From: an uncultured Akkermansia sp.
GTDB taxonomy: Bacteria > Verrucomicrobiota > Verrucomicrobiia > Verrucomicrobiales > Akkermansiaceae
Reading direction: 5' to 3'
Length of the DNA stretch: 62,023 nt
NCBI GenBank assembly: GCA_947588735.1
Contig: CANQAD010000004.1
Span: 1-62,023, forward strand
The translations under genes and the position numbers were made by a program. The notes under the pieces were generated by a model that worked only from the letters and a program-made list of their open reading frames with translations, did no database searches and was not told the DNA's origin. Of the stretch, positions 17,701 to 32,700 are shown piece after piece. The first letter of the stretch is position 1. Every line of letters starts with the position of its first letter.

Positions 17701-20700
17701 TTATAATTACAATACTTTGACCATATCGGGCCAAGCCACGACAGACCAAGTGTTTGAGGGGAATGTGTGTTCGGGAGGCAGCGGAACTGTCAAGTTGACG
17801 GGCAGGATGTACTTGGGGAATGAAGCCAGTTTTGGCAACACGGTGGAAGTGACCGGGACGCTGGCGATGCAGGATTCGAGCGATGCGATCTCGGCATCGG
17901 TAAGGAGGCTGAGCGTGGGGGGAACATCAGGCAGCGTCCAACTTGGGAATAACACGACCTTGACCGTCACGGAGTCGCTTGCTGACATAGCGGGGCAAGA
18001 AGGACATGGCTCCATCACCGGCGGCGGGACGTTGAGGTTGCAGACGACGGGGCAGGATAAGAGCTATGCCGGGGATGTGTCGGCGAATTTGGTGTATGAG
18101 GGGGCGGGGATTCAGACGTTGAGCGGGAAGGTGACGGGAAGCACGGTGACGGTGAATAGCAGTGGCGGAATTTTGAAGGTGGGGACGCTGGGGACGGCGG
18201 AGAGCAACACGGCGGTGACGCTCACGCAGGGAACCTTGCAGGTGACGAGCGGCGGGGAGTTCACGCTGGCGACGGGCGAGGGAACAACGCGCAGTCTGAC
18301 CGTGGACGAGAGCGTGACGGGTCTGACGGTGAAGGGGACGACCGGTGCGGGGACTTCGAGCGCGGAGCTGACGGCCTTGACCGTGAACGGCAGCATGGAT
18401 GTCACAAACTTGAAGCTGACGGTGGCGGCGAGCGGTTTGGGGGGGACAGGGACGCTGACGGCGGGCAGCGGGAGTGAGCTGACGCTGGCGGCCGCCGCCC
18501 TGGGCCAGGAGGCCTACGGGGGCAGCCTCGCCGTGACCAACGGGGGCATCATTCACCTCTCGGGGAGCAATACGCTTGTGAACAACAAGACGCTGGGCGC
18601 AGGCGTCGGCGGAGGCCAGGTGACGCTGGCGAACGGCGGGAGCTTGACGGCCGCCATGACTCAGGTCGGTGAGGGCGGCACGGCGCGTACGCTGCAACTG
18701 ACCGTGGGCGGCGAGGGTTCCGGCACGGCGGAGGCGACCCTCACGGGAACGGCCGCCAACACCACCATCGATCTTGGCAGCGGCATGACGCTGAAAGCGG
18801 GCACGGGCGGCAGTTTGAGCCTGGCGGGGGTGAGCGGCGCGGGCACGATCGGCTCGAGCACGGGGACCTTGACGATCACCGGCGCGAACGCTGCGGACGG
18901 CGCGGCGGCATTCTCGGGAACGATTGCGAGCGGCGCGCATGTGACGCTGGAGAACGGGCATTGGAAGCTGGATGGCGCGACGATTGAGGGCGGGGCGACC
19001 GGCGGTGTGCCCAGCGGGTTGACGGTGAATGGAACGCTGGATGTGGCAGGCACGGTGCATTTGAACGCGGCGGGGGCCTTGACGCTGGGCGCGAGCGCGA
19101 TGTTGGAGGGCGTTGCGGGCGGCTCCGGCGTGCTTGACTTGAGCAGCATTAAGAACGACAGCACGGGCGCGATTGTGCTGAGCGAGACGCCGACGGGGAG
19201 CATCTTCGGCGAAAATTTGACGCTGAAGCTGAGCGCGGAGGACACGTTTGCGCCGAGTTACGACTGGACGTACCAACTCTTCCGGTTGGGAGCGGGTGTG
19301 ACGCTGGAGGCGGGTGAGCTTTCCACCCTGCAAACCGCCTTGCAAGGGGCTCTCGGCAAGATTTCCGAGCATGAGACCTGGAGCTACACGCTGGATAACA
19401 CGGGCAAGCTGTCCATCGCCATCGCGAGCCGGGATCTGACGTGGAGCGCCGCGAATGGCGCCGGCACGTGGAGCTCGAGTGATCAAAACTGGACCCAGGG
19501 AGGAAGCGGTGACAAGCTGACTTTCGACGTCAAAGACAACGCTATCTTTAACGGCACGGAGGGGACGGTGAGCATTGATGGGGAGGTTGTGGCGGGGAAC
19601 GTAGGGGTGAATAAGGGTGAATATACCTGGACAGTGGGTGATAATGACTCGCTGACTGTGACGGGAGAGTTCACGATTGGCGGCGGGGAGACGGATAAGG
19701 CGAAGCTGACCCTGAGCTCGACCGGGAGCGGCACGTACAGCGTGGCGGGCGGCATCGAGGTGCAGAAGAACGGCGAGTTGATGGTGGAGATATCCAGTGG
19801 AAGCTGGAATTTCGGCGGTGAATCAAAGGGCGTGCACGGCGACGGCACGCTGACCCTCGATCTGACGCCGGGCGGCGCCGGTAGTGCGGGAGTGGGATCC
19901 GCCACGTACGTCCTCGGGGACGTGCTCAACAAGATTCTTGGGACGAGCCTCGGCAGCTTGAATTTGCAGGCGAAGAGCGGCCAGGTGAAGGTGAACCTGA
20001 CGGGGGCGAGCTCGAGTCGTCTGGCCGGCGTCACGAATTTGTGCGTGGGTGAGAATGTGAGCCTCGCGATTCAGGAGGCCGCGGGTGTGAGCAAGCTGGA
20101 CTCGGGGATACAAGACGCGACCCTGCATCTGACGGGGAACGGGGACGTCGAGAACAGCGCTGATAGCCGTGGGGCCTTGCACTTCGGCGTGGGGGCGACC
20201 CTGAACCGCGTGGTCGTGCTGGATGGGGCCACCACCATCACGGCGGCGGCAGGTGTGACCGGCGTCATCAAGCTGAACGCCGGGGAAAGCGGCGATGAGA
20301 AGAACAATCTCACCATCGGCGGCGGAACAAGCAACACCGGCAGCATCACCATCAGCGAGCTGACGGGCGTTCTGGGCGACATCACCCTCACGAGCGGCGG
20401 ACTGACCCTCGACTTTGATGGCGGGACGGGGACGGCTACCACGATCGGCGGCACGCTGAACGTGGGCGGCACGCTGACCCTCAACGATGGGACGTACGGC
20501 TTCACGAGCCTGACCGGCACGGGTGCGGTGACGGCGGCGGACACCAAGACCGGCAGCATCGAGCTCTCCAACGCGAGCGGCACGTACAGTGGAACCATCT
20601 CCGCCGAGAAGGTGACCGTGAAGGGCGGCAGCTGGACCTGGAGCAACACGACAGGCGGCGCGGCGGTGGACGTGCAGGGCGGGGACGTCACCCTCGGCGG

Positions 20701-23700
20701 GAGCAGCACGATGACCTTCACCAAGGCGGTGAGCGCGAGCGGGAACAAGCTGACCTTGCAGAACGTCACGATGAGCGGCGAGGACGCCACCGTCACGGTG
20801 ACGGGCGGGACCCTGGAGGTGAAGGGGACGTTGACCGTGAACGGCACGCTGACCAGAGGCACGGCAGCGGCGGGCGCGACGGTGACGAACGCCGATTTGA
20901 CCTTTGCGGCAGGCGCGACTCTGTCGGGCGGCTTGCAGGTGACGGGCGGCGGCGGTGATGGCGGCTCCGGGAAGACGCTCACGTTCAACGGGTTGAAGAT
21001 CGGCGCGAACACGAGACAGCAAGGCGCGAGCTACGACACCCTGACGCGGCACAGCTTCCTGGACATCTCCGGGTTCAGCGGCAGCTTCGCGCTGGGAACA
21101 CCCACGACGACGGACGGGTACACCCTGGAGATCTCGGCCGTCGGTCGCGAGGTCAAGAAGGGCGAGGAGACGGGAATCGGCGGCTTCGCGCTGAAGATGA
21201 CGAAGGATCAGATGGCTCAGCTGGTCGCTTTGGGGGATAGCTTCAAGATCGAGATCACCGGCTGGGGCACGCTGACGTCCGGTCTGTCGCACATCGCCTT
21301 TTTGGATGTGACCGGGTGGGATGACACCTCGGAGACCGTTTTTGCAGATTTCCTGAAGCACGTGCACGTGGAAGGGGAAACGGCGGACCAGAAGCTCGTG
21401 ATTGATGAGCACGGGCACCTCGGCATCGAGAAAGCTGCGCCGAGCAACCTGATCGGGCATCTCTCGGCGGAAAAGAACAGCCTCACGTGGGACATCACGA
21501 CCCAGCAGTGGGACAATGCCGACACGGAGGAGCAGGTGGAGACCAACCTCATCTTCGCCAACGACGACAACGTCACCTTTGACACCACGACGAAATTGGC
21601 GACGGTGAACGTGGCGGCCGGCATCAAGACCGGCAACGTCACGGTGGAGGACATCAGCGAGGACAGCTCCGGGAATCACGCGGAGTGGCAGTTCGTCCTG
21701 TCGGGCGATTTGACCATCGGCGGCGACTTGACCGTGAAGGACAATGCGAGCGTGACCTTCGGGGAGAAGGAGGATCAGACTGCCGAGAGCATCACGCTGA
21801 CCTTGAAGAGTGTGAGCGTGGGCAGCGGGGCGAGTTTGGAGCTCTCCGAGGAATCCGGACTGGGCGTCAACAAGGTTGTGTTGCAGGGCAGCACGATTTC
21901 CGGCGGCGGGCAGGTGACGCTCCAGGCGTTGAGCCAAATCACGTGGGAGGACAGCGCGATCACCATCAGCGGCTCGGGCACGGCGGTCACGTTTGAGGGA
22001 ACAAACGCCGTCATTCAGGGCGCGGGGATCACCATCAGCAACGGGGCGAATCTGACGGTGAGCAGCGGCGGGAACAAAGTTTTGGGGGCGGTCACCGTGG
22101 ATGGATCCAGCACGATCACCATCACGAAGGATGGCAAGAACGGTTGGACGGAGCTCGGCAAGAGCGTCGTCACGGGCGAGGGCACAATGGTTTGGGACGG
22201 TCTCGGCGAGCTGGTGACCACGACCACCGGCGGGTCGAACGGCCTGGTGCGCGCGTTGCTGGGGACGACCGAGGGCGCGCTGACGAAGCTCGAATTGAAG
22301 AACGGCACCACGCTGCGCGCGGTGACCGGGACCTACATAGGACCGGATGGAACGTCGATCACGGCGGGCAATGTGACGAACATCCTGAGCGTGACCAATC
22401 TCGTGCTGGACGGGGCGAGTCAGCTGGAGCTGTACTCCTCGCTGGAGGGCACGAAGGACCACAGCATCACCATCGGAGCTGCCGACAGCAGCAAGGAGGC
22501 CATCGTGTGGGGTCGGGCGGTGAGTGATGACGAGGGCGTGACGCACGAGCAGCCCAACGTCAATTTGACCTGGGACATCACCCTGGCGGGGAATGCGTCG
22601 ATTGCGGCGCAAGGGATCGGGAAGTCCACCTACAACGGCGATTTGGATTTGGCGGAGCACACGCTGACGCTGAAGAGCGGGACCCTGAGCTTCGGCAACG
22701 GCTTCGGGATAGCGGCGGACTCCACGGCGGGAACTCTCGCGGTGGCGGACGGGGCGACGCTGGATTTGAATCTGAAAAGCGACAAGGCCGCGACGCTGGA
22801 GGCGCAGACCATCGACCTGAACGGTGAGAGCAGCGGCGGCAACTTGACGGTGAGCGCGAATGCCACGGTCGGCACGCTGAACGGCAACCAGACAGGGAGC
22901 AGCATCACCGGCACGGGCACGCTCACGGTGAAGGACGGCAACTTTGCGGGGACGCTGGGCAGCAGCGAGAGCAGCATGCTCGGCGGGCTGACCCTGGGCG
23001 GCGCGTTCACCTACGGCGGCACGGGATACGTGACGACCCTGTCGATGGGAGCGAACACCCTGACGCTGAACGGCAACCTCACGGTCAAGACCCTGACGAG
23101 CGACGCGAACAGCGCGATCAGCGGAACGGGGACCCTCACGCTCAAGAACAGCGCTGCCCTGAGCAATGTCCAGGCGGCCCTCGACACGCATCTGACCTAC
23201 GGCGGCAGCGGGAACGTCACGCTGACGGCAGCTTTCGGCGGGGAGTCCGGTAAGAATTTGGACGTGAGCGGCGGCACGGGCATGCTGACGCTGAGCGCGG
23301 GCGGGAAGATCGAGACTTTGACGGCCGGGGCGACTAGCGCTGCCGGGAAACTGACGCTGAACGGAGCAACGACCATCAATGCGATGGCGGCGGGCACCAA
23401 ACTCAGCAGCCTGAGCCTGGGCGCGAATCTGGCTCTGGGAGCGAGCGCCTTTGACTTCGGCGCCGTGACCCTGACGAACAATGTCATCCTGACCTTTGCG
23501 CTGAGCAGCGATGGATCATCGGGCGATCTGAGCGGCACGAGCATCGCGCTGAGCAGTCTGAGCGGCTTGGCCGGGCTCGGAGAAGACGGCTCGCACAGCC
23601 TGAGTCTGCACATCACGAAGGAGATCTTGGGCGCGCTGACGGCGGACAGCGACCACAAGTACCAGCTCTTCAACGCGCCCGGATTGGGCAAAGGCTGGGC

Positions 23701-26700
23701 GGGGAAGATCGGCTTTGATATCGCGGCGGACGCAGGCAAGCTCAGCGCGTACGACCTCTTTGTGGACGATGACGGCTACCTGAACTACGTGAAGGCGGAT
23801 GGAGACCTCGTGTGGAACGGCTCGAGCTCGGACTGGAAAGCCACGGGCGACGACGATCTCGACTGGAACGTCGGCGAGCACGGTTCCGAGTCGACCTTTG
23901 AGAGCAAGAGCAATGTCGTGTTCGGGAGCGATGGCACGAAGCAGCAGAAGATCACCTTCAGCGGCGGCATCGAGGTGACCGACATGACGGTGGAGGCAGA
24001 GGGCTACGAGTTTGAGGCAGCGGAGGAGGGAGAGGGTAACAGCCTGACCGTGGAAGGGACGCTGAATCTGACAGCCGGGGCGAGCTTCAACGGTACGGTG
24101 AATTTCAACGGCAGCGTGAAGGGAAGCGAGGCCTTGACCGTGGCGGGCGGTGCGGTGAACTTCAAGAACAAGCTCGACCAGAAAGCGAGCGGTGCGGGCG
24201 CGGCGGCGTACACGGGCACGCTCAAGGTGACGGGCGGCACGGCCACCCTGACGCAGGGCGGCGACCTCAAGGCTGTGGAGCTGAGCAGCGGCGGCACGCT
24301 GAGTCTCAGCGCCGCGACCACGACGGATTCCCTGAGCGGCACGGGCGGCAGCATCACCGGCGCGGGCGGTCTGACCTTGAAGCACACGACGGGCACGGGC
24401 AGCTTCGGCGGCGCGGTGGACACGGCCTTCACGTACGAGGGCGGCGTGGACGCGAACTTCACCCTGAGCGGGAAGGTGAGCAGCGGCAAGAAGATCACTG
24501 TCAGCTCCGGACACCTCAGCATCACGGGCGCGAATGACGACGACAAGAAATTGACTCTCCAGGCGGCGGATCTGAGCGTGACGGGCGGCACGCTGACGCT
24601 GGGCAGCGCGGAGGAAGGCGAGGGCAAGGCAGAGAATGTGCTCATCACCGGGGACATCACGCTGAGCGGCCAACTGACGCTGGCGGGCAGGACGAGCAAC
24701 GTCATTCAAGACAACGTGACGCTGAGCAGCGGCATGCTGAGCTTCACCGGCAGCGGCGCGGCGATCCAGAAGACCCTCACGCTGAACGGAGGCGACATCA
24801 CCTGGAACGGGACCTTGAGCGTCGGAAGCCTGGCGGGAGACCACGATTTGGGCAGCGCGGAGAGCAAGAAGGGCGCCCTGACTCTGACAGGCAACGAAAC
24901 GCACTCTTTTGGACAAGGCATTTATCTCAGCGGCGAGCTGGGCGTCACCGCCGGAACCCACACCTTGGGGGGAACCGTGCAGGCGGCGAGCGTGAACGTG
25001 GGGAGCGGCGCCACCTTGAATCTCGGCAGCGGCTACACGCTGAGCGGGACGGAAAACACTGTGGAAGGCACCCTGCAGGTGAGCGGCGGCGCGCTGGCAG
25101 GCGTGAAAGGCAAGGGCACGGTGGAGACGGGCGGATCCGTGATCTTCAGCACGAAGGACAGCGAATTCACCGGCACGCTGGACATTCAGAGCGGCAGTGT
25201 GACGAGCGCGGGCGCCCTGAGCCTCGGCTCGCTGAAAGGAAACGGCGGTAGCACTCTGACCGTGGGCGGCACGTTGACCCTCACCGGCACGGGCGACACG
25301 TACAGCGGCACGATTTCCTCCAGCACGGAGGGCGGCAAGGCGAACGTGGACATTACCGACGGCACGCATCATTTGGGCAGTCAGACGCTCGGGAACGTGA
25401 AACTCGGCGGAGGCACGCTGACCTTGAGCGGCAGCATGGCGAGTCTGGAGGCCGCCTCCTCGGGCGGCAAGCTCGTTGTGGGCACGGACGGGTTGAGCAT
25501 CGACACGTGGACGAGCGGCGCGAGCGTCGCGACCCTTACCTTGAACGGCACGCTGACGCTGAACGGCGGCGTGCTGAATGCGGCAAGCCTGGAGCTGGGC
25601 GAAGACGGGAACGTGGGCATGGCCATTTTGCTGAAGGGCGGGACCGGCGGCGTCACCTTTGCCAGCGGGATGGCATCGAGTTTGGCCACGAATCTGACGG
25701 GCAAGTCGCTGACCATCACCCTGACGTACTCGGACATTGAGGGCATTCTGGGTCAGGACTCGAAGCAGTACAATCTCTTCGGGGGCTCTTCCGTGGACAC
25801 CACCGCGCTAAAGGATCTTCTCACCTTCACGATTGAGGGCAGCGACGCCTGGGATGCGAAGCTGGACGGGAGCGGTCACATCGTCTTCACCTCGAGCAAG
25901 GATCTGCTGACCTGGAACGGGTCGGACAAGACCGAGATGACCTGGTCCGCGAGCGGGGGAACCGGGGAGGATACGGATTGGGACGCGCAGCATACCGAAT
26001 TCGCCGCCACGCGAAGCGTTCTGTTCCTCGGTACGAATAGCAGCGACACGCTGACGGTGAACGTGGACGGCGAGGTGAACGTGAAGAACCTGACCATCGG
26101 CAAGGCGAGCGAGGGCTTCGCCACCTACACCTTCACGGAAAAGACGGAGAACGGGACGCCCGACGGCATCAAGGTGGCGGGAACGCTGACCTTGAACGAC
26201 GACGTGACATTCGGCGTGACCACCACCGTGACGCAGGGGGTGTCCGGCGCGGGCAACATGATCGTGGAGGGGAACGTGACGCTGAGCATGGCGTTGGATA
26301 CGAGGTACACCGGCACGATTGAGCTGTCCGGCGGAGCCCTGACAGCCACGGGATCCGCGACGGTGAAGGCCGGCACAGGCGGCACGCTGAACGGCGGCAC
26401 AGGTCTGGACGTCACGTTTGCCAGCGATGACGCCAGCACGGGTGAGATCACCGCGCAGGGGAGCCTGACGCTCAGCGGCACGAGCAAGGGGACGGTGAAG
26501 CTGGCCGACGGCGCGACGGTGTCCGGCAAGGAGGGCGGCGCGACCGTGGCGGGCATCAACGGCGGCAGCGTGGACGCGGAAGGCGGCAGGGCGACGACGC
26601 TGAGCGGTTCCATCACCATCGAGAACACGTCGGGCGGGGAACAGATTCCCAGCTACGCGGGCAAGGTCGAGAATCTGACCCTCACGATGAAGGGGGGCAG

Positions 26701-29700
26701 CCAGACCCTGACGGCCGCGACCCAGACTTTTGCGGGCGTGACGATGGACGGCGGCACGCTGACCCTCGCGGGCGGCAGCATCATCACGCAACTGGGTGGC
26801 GCCGGAACGACGGACACCAGCCTGACGAGCGCGGGAACGATCACCGTGAACGGCGGAAGCTACAACGGTGGGCTGACCGTGACGGGACTCATCGTGGGCG
26901 GCACGGGCTTGACCTACGGCGGGAGCGACGCCAGCGTCGGCGCCCTGACATTGAACGCCAATTTGACCCTGAGCGGGACGATGACCGCCACGGGGCTGAG
27001 CGGCACGGACGGCGCGATTCTGAGCGCCGGGACTGGCACCGCCAAGTTGACGTTGGACACGACGAGCAGCGGGCAAGGGAGCTTCGCGGGAAGCATCGGC
27101 ACCGCCTTCGAGTTCAAGGGAGGTACATCGGCAGAGGGTAGCGACAAGAGCTTCACCCTCGGCACGTACAGCGGGAGCAGTCTGACTGTGACGAGCGGCG
27201 ATCTGGTTGTGCAGAACGCGCTGAGCGAGACGAACGGCGTGGACATCACCATCACGGCGGGCAGCCTGACGCTTCAACAGGGCGGCAAGGTGAAGAGCCT
27301 GAGCGCGGCGAACGGCTCGCTCGCGGCGGCGGGGACATTGGACCTGGCGGCGGGGTTGAGCGTGCACAGCCTCGCCATCTACGGCAAGGGTGAGGGGGAG
27401 ACTCCCTCCACGTTGACCCTGAGCATTGGAACGACGGGGACCGACACCTTCACCGTGGATCAGGCCATCACGATTGAGGAGGGCCAGGAGCTCAAGCTGT
27501 CGGGCGCGGGCAAGCTGGCGGTAACGAGCACGGACAGTGCCAACAGCGCGCACATCATCATCAAGGGCACGCTGACCCTGACGGCTGAGGGCTTGCTGGA
27601 CAACAATCTGGTCCTGCACAACGGGGGCGAGGGCACGCTGAACTTCGACCTGACGGGTAGCCACAACTTGAGTGATGTGTTGAGCAGCTCGAGCTGGGAC
27701 GGCGATATTGAGCTGAGCAATAACGGCACCTACACCTACGATTACGACACGCTGAATGCGAGGTTTATCCTGAGCGGCGCGACCTTGGCGGTGACGAGCG
27801 GCAAGAACGTGGACCACGGCATTGTGCTGAGCCAGGACAGCTCGGTTCAGGTGAACTCGGGAGAGAGCGCGACCATCACCGGCGTCTCGAGGCTCGAGAG
27901 CGATGAGGATTCGAACACGCTGACGCTGAGCGGAGGCGGCACACTGACGCTGAAAGGAGCGTTGACCGGGCTGAACGGCTTGACCGCCAGCTCGAGTACG
28001 ATTCAGATCGGCGGAGAGAGCACGAACACGACCCTCACGCTGGAGAACGGCTTCACCTTCACGGGCAATGTCGAGGTGCTGACGGGCACGACTGTCACGG
28101 TGTCGGGAAGCTCGCCGATTACGGTGAACGTGAGCAACCAGAACGCGGAGGCTCTGACGCTGGGAGCGGAGCTGCCTAAAAATACGGCGGCCGGGACCAC
28201 GGGCTTCGGCCAGATCATCCTGAACGTGCAGAGCGGGACGGTGAAGCTGGGGGCGGATCAGACCTTGGCGGGACTGGGCGCTGAGGTTGCCGGGGACGGC
28301 GGCGCATCGGGCACGGGCAGCATCGTCAGTTCGGACGGTGCGACGACGCGCACGCTGACGCTGAGCGGCAGCAAGAGTCTGACCTGGGGCGGCAGCATCG
28401 GCAGCCACATCAACCTGACGGTGGGGACGTACAACAACACGACGCAGACCCTCGGCGGCTTCGGCGCGCAGGACGGAGGGGAGGCGAACGGCACCATCAC
28501 CCTGAATCGAGGTGCGCTGGCCTTCACGGGGGACGTGCACGCGCAGGAGGTCAAGCTCGGCGCATCATCCGGCGGCACATCCGGGAAGCTGAGCCTGAGC
28601 GGCGCGAGCAACACGATCGGGACGCTCAACTTTGTGAACGCAAGCAGCACGCTCGTCCTGGGCGAGAACGCCGGACTGACGGTGACGACGATCTCCGGCA
28701 CGGGCGGCACTGTGGAGGGTGTGCAGGACGCGAGCGGCTACAAGAGCGGCACGCTCACGTACAACGGGATGGCGTCCGCGGGGGGCGTAGAACCGTCATT
28801 CACCGACTTCGGGGCCACGCTCGGCAAGGGGGTCACGCTCAAGGTCGGCTCGGGGAATCTGAACTTCACCGGGACGACGGACGGCTCGGCAATCTTTGAC
28901 GTCGGCGACGGCGCGCATTTGAAGGTGACCGCCAGCGGAGACACTGCCACGCGGACGATCGGTCATGCGATCGTGGAGCAAGGCGGCACCCTGCAGCTGG
29001 CGGTAGCGGAAGGAAGCAGCGTGACCACCTTTGAAATCACCTCTCTGGAGTTCGGCGGCACTGGCACGGGGGTTGTGGAAGTGGACAGCGGCACGCTGCA
29101 GATCGGTCGTCTGGATGGCGACAACGGCAACTTCACGACCAAGGGCGGCAAGATCGTGCTGACCGGCGGAACGGGCGTCGACGCGGATCTCACCTTCGGC
29201 GGATCCATGTCCGGCGGCATCACCTTCTCCGGGACGGATACGGGTTACAAGCAGATCCTCTCCGGCAGCGTGACGGGGAATGTCACCGTGACGCAGGGCA
29301 GGCTGAAGCTTTCCGGCGGTGCGGAGAACGTGAACTTGACCGACGCAGCGGTGTATGGCGGCACTCTCGAGCTGACGGCGGGCATCATTGAGACTCTGAA
29401 AGGCGGGAGCGCGGACGGCACGCTGAACGTGACGGGCGCGGTCACGGTGAAGAAGGTGGACTCCACCTTCGACGCGGGCGTCATCCTCTTGGGCGACAAC
29501 GGCGCCTTGACTCTGGGCGACGGGACGAGTTCGACGTCCGCGAGCATCGGGGCGCTGTCGGGAAGTGCGACGGGCAGCAGCGTGAGCGGCGCGAGCAACT
29601 CGGCGTTCACCCTCTCCCTGAACGGAACGAGCGCGGGCGCGGACTACGCGGGCGCGGTGAACGTGAACATCACCAAGACGGGCAGCGGATCGCAGATGCT

Positions 29701-32700
29701 CTCCGGCGCGGTGAACGGCAACGTGACCGTGACGGGCGGCACGCTCACCTTGAGCGGAACGTACGGCGGCGGCACAAGCAATGACGGCAAGACGATCGCC
29801 ATCCAAGACACAACAAGTACCCTGGGCACCGCCAAGCTCGTGCTGGGCGGGGAGGAGGCGACCACCGTGTATCGCGCGGTGTCATTCAGTTACGGGACGC
29901 TGGAGATTGCGAATAAGGCGGGCGTCACGCTGAACAACTTGGCCCTCAGCGGCGAAGGCGGCAAGAGACTCGTCGTGAACGGCAAGCTGACCATCGCGAA
30001 CACCTCGGCGGTGACCGGCAGCTTGACCGAGCTGTCCTTGGGCAGCGGCGCGGAGGCGGATTTCGGTGCGTTGCAGGCGACGGGGATCACGAGCTTCGTC
30101 TGGACGGATGCCGCTGCCATGAAGGTGCATGTGGGCGAGAAAGGCACGAAACTGACGCTCGGCTCGTCAGTCGGACTCACCCACACGGGCAGCGGGCAAC
30201 TCACCATCAAGCTGGACGGCGAGGAGGTCGCCAGCTACCTGAGCGGTCTCACGAGCGATGAGACGAGGTACTGGGATCTGTTCGGAGGAGAAAGCAGCGG
30301 CCTGAGCCTGAGCAACACGGACGTGAAGGTGACCATCGAGGGGGCGGCCGGGAATCCCTACACGGTGGAGCTCAACGAGAAGGGGCAGCTGGCGTTCAAA
30401 CTGGCCGCCGACGGCTGGTATGTGTGGGACGGGAGTGCAGACAGTTTGCAATGGGATGCAACGACCACGGGGTGGAAATTCAAGGGTGGGGATGGTGAAA
30501 CAACCGCGTACGCGGAGAAATACGATGCCACTCTGGCCGGTACGGCAGCGACGGTGACGGTGACCGTGGACGGCGGAACGGATGACGTGCTGGACGTGAA
30601 GAAGCTGACGGTGCAGAAGGGCAGCTACACGTTCAGCGGCGACGCCATGACGATGGAGTCCCTGGACATCAATTTGGAGGAGACGGAAAGTGCGCAAAGC
30701 TCCACCCTGACCTTCCAGAACAAGGCGACGACGGGAGAGGTGACGGTGACGAACGGCACGCTGAAGCTGGCGGTGGAGGGCAGCACGGGCGATCTGACGC
30801 TGTCGGCGGGCATCAGCAACGGCGATCTCACCCTGAAAGACGGTGGCAAGCTGACCATCGGAGCGGCAAGTTCGGGCAACACGTTGACGCTCTCGGGTAC
30901 CGCCGCATCGACCTTGACCGTGACGGGCGCCGGGACAACATTCACGGCAGCTCTGGGTGAGAGCAGCAACGCGGGCCTGGCCATGGGCGCGGGCGCGGGG
31001 ACGGTGACGCTCACCGGGACGACGACGGGCGCGGTTGGTTGGGGCTCCGGCAGCAGCTACGCGAGCAACCAGGAAACCTTGACGGTGGGGGATGGTGACC
31101 TCTCCATCGGCGGTCTGAATGGCGGCCGCTACAGCGCAAGCACAACGCGCGGCAAGGTGACGAGCGCTGCCGAGGCCGATCTGACCATCACCGGGACGGG
31201 CAACAGTTTTGCGGGCACGGTGGAGTTGAGCGGCAAGCTGACGGTGAGCACGGGGGCGGATCAGACCTTCACGGGCGAGACGACCCTGGCGGCTGTGGAG
31301 GTGGACGGCACGCTGACGCTGGGCGGCACGAACGGCAAGTCGGAGATGACGCTGGGCGGCGCCCTGAGCGGCACGGGCAAGCTGTCGGTACAGAGCAGCG
31401 CCACGGTCACGCTGGGCGCGGCGGGCAGCATCGGCACGCTGGACGTGGGGAACAACGCAGCTGTGACCTTGGGGAGCAGCGCGGGCGTGACCCTCACCGC
31501 GAGCGATCTGACCGGCTCGGGTACGGTCGGCGGCTCGAACGGTACGTTGATTTTGGATTACGACAAGACGCCCGCTGCGACGGAATTCGGCGGCACGATA
31601 TCCGCCGCGCTGCAATACACCGGCAGCGGGGAATTCACCCTGAGCGGCGCCAATGCGGTGCAGGGCAGTCTCACGGTGAACAGCGCGGAAGGCACGGGCA
31701 AGCTGGTCATCACGAACGACACGTCGTTGGGCACGGTGACGCTGACGAATGGCACGCTGACGGTGGCGGCCGGAACGGCCGTGACGAACCTGAGCGGCAC
31801 GGGCGGCGTGTTGGATGCGGCGGGCAAGACCCTGACGCTCACGTCGGCGAACTACACCGGCACGGTGAACGCGGAGAGTTTGGACGTGAGCGGAACGTCC
31901 ACCCTGAAGAACGGCGTCATCAGCGGCACGCTGACGGTGAGCGGGACGAGTCTGACGATTGCTGAAGGCGGCACGCTGAAGGCGGCGGGCCTGGGCGGCT
32001 CGGGGGGGATCACAGGATCGACGGGGACGCTCGAGCTGACCACGGGGACGTCCGCCGGTACCGCGAACTTCAGCAACAAGATCAGCAGCAAGCTGACCTA
32101 CTCGGGCGCGGGCAGTGTGACTCTGACCGGGGACGTGACGGGCGAGGTGACCGTGAATGCGAGCGGCAAGCTGACGCTGGGGAAAGCGTTCGGTACGACG
32201 GGCGCGGCGGCGACCGCGACCTTGACGCAGGGCACGCTGGAGCTGTCCGGGGGCGGTGTGATCAAGCTGACGGCGCAGGGGGCAAGCGGAGGAACGGCGG
32301 GCGGCACGCTGGCGGTGAGCGGAACTGAGGACGTGAAGCTGACGGAGCTCACCGGCAAGCTCTCGGGGCTGACCCTGGCGAACGGCGCGACCCTCGATTT
32401 GAGCGAGCTGGCGGCGGCGGATCTGGGGACGGTGAGCGTGACGGGAGAGGGGACGAAGAACGCGACCATCAAGGTGGGGCTGGTCGGTTCCGGCAGCAAC
32501 GACCTGACGCAGCTGACGCTGGCGGCGGGTTCGCTGGCGGATACGACCCCGACCCTGACCATCGACCTGTCGAGCATTAGTGATCTGAGCCACGTGGATG
32601 GCAAGCAGCTCTTTGCCGGAACCTCCGAAGGGAACAACCTCGATTGGACGCAGAAGGTCAAGCTGGTGAGTACGCATGTGGAGGATCGTCATCTCCTGAC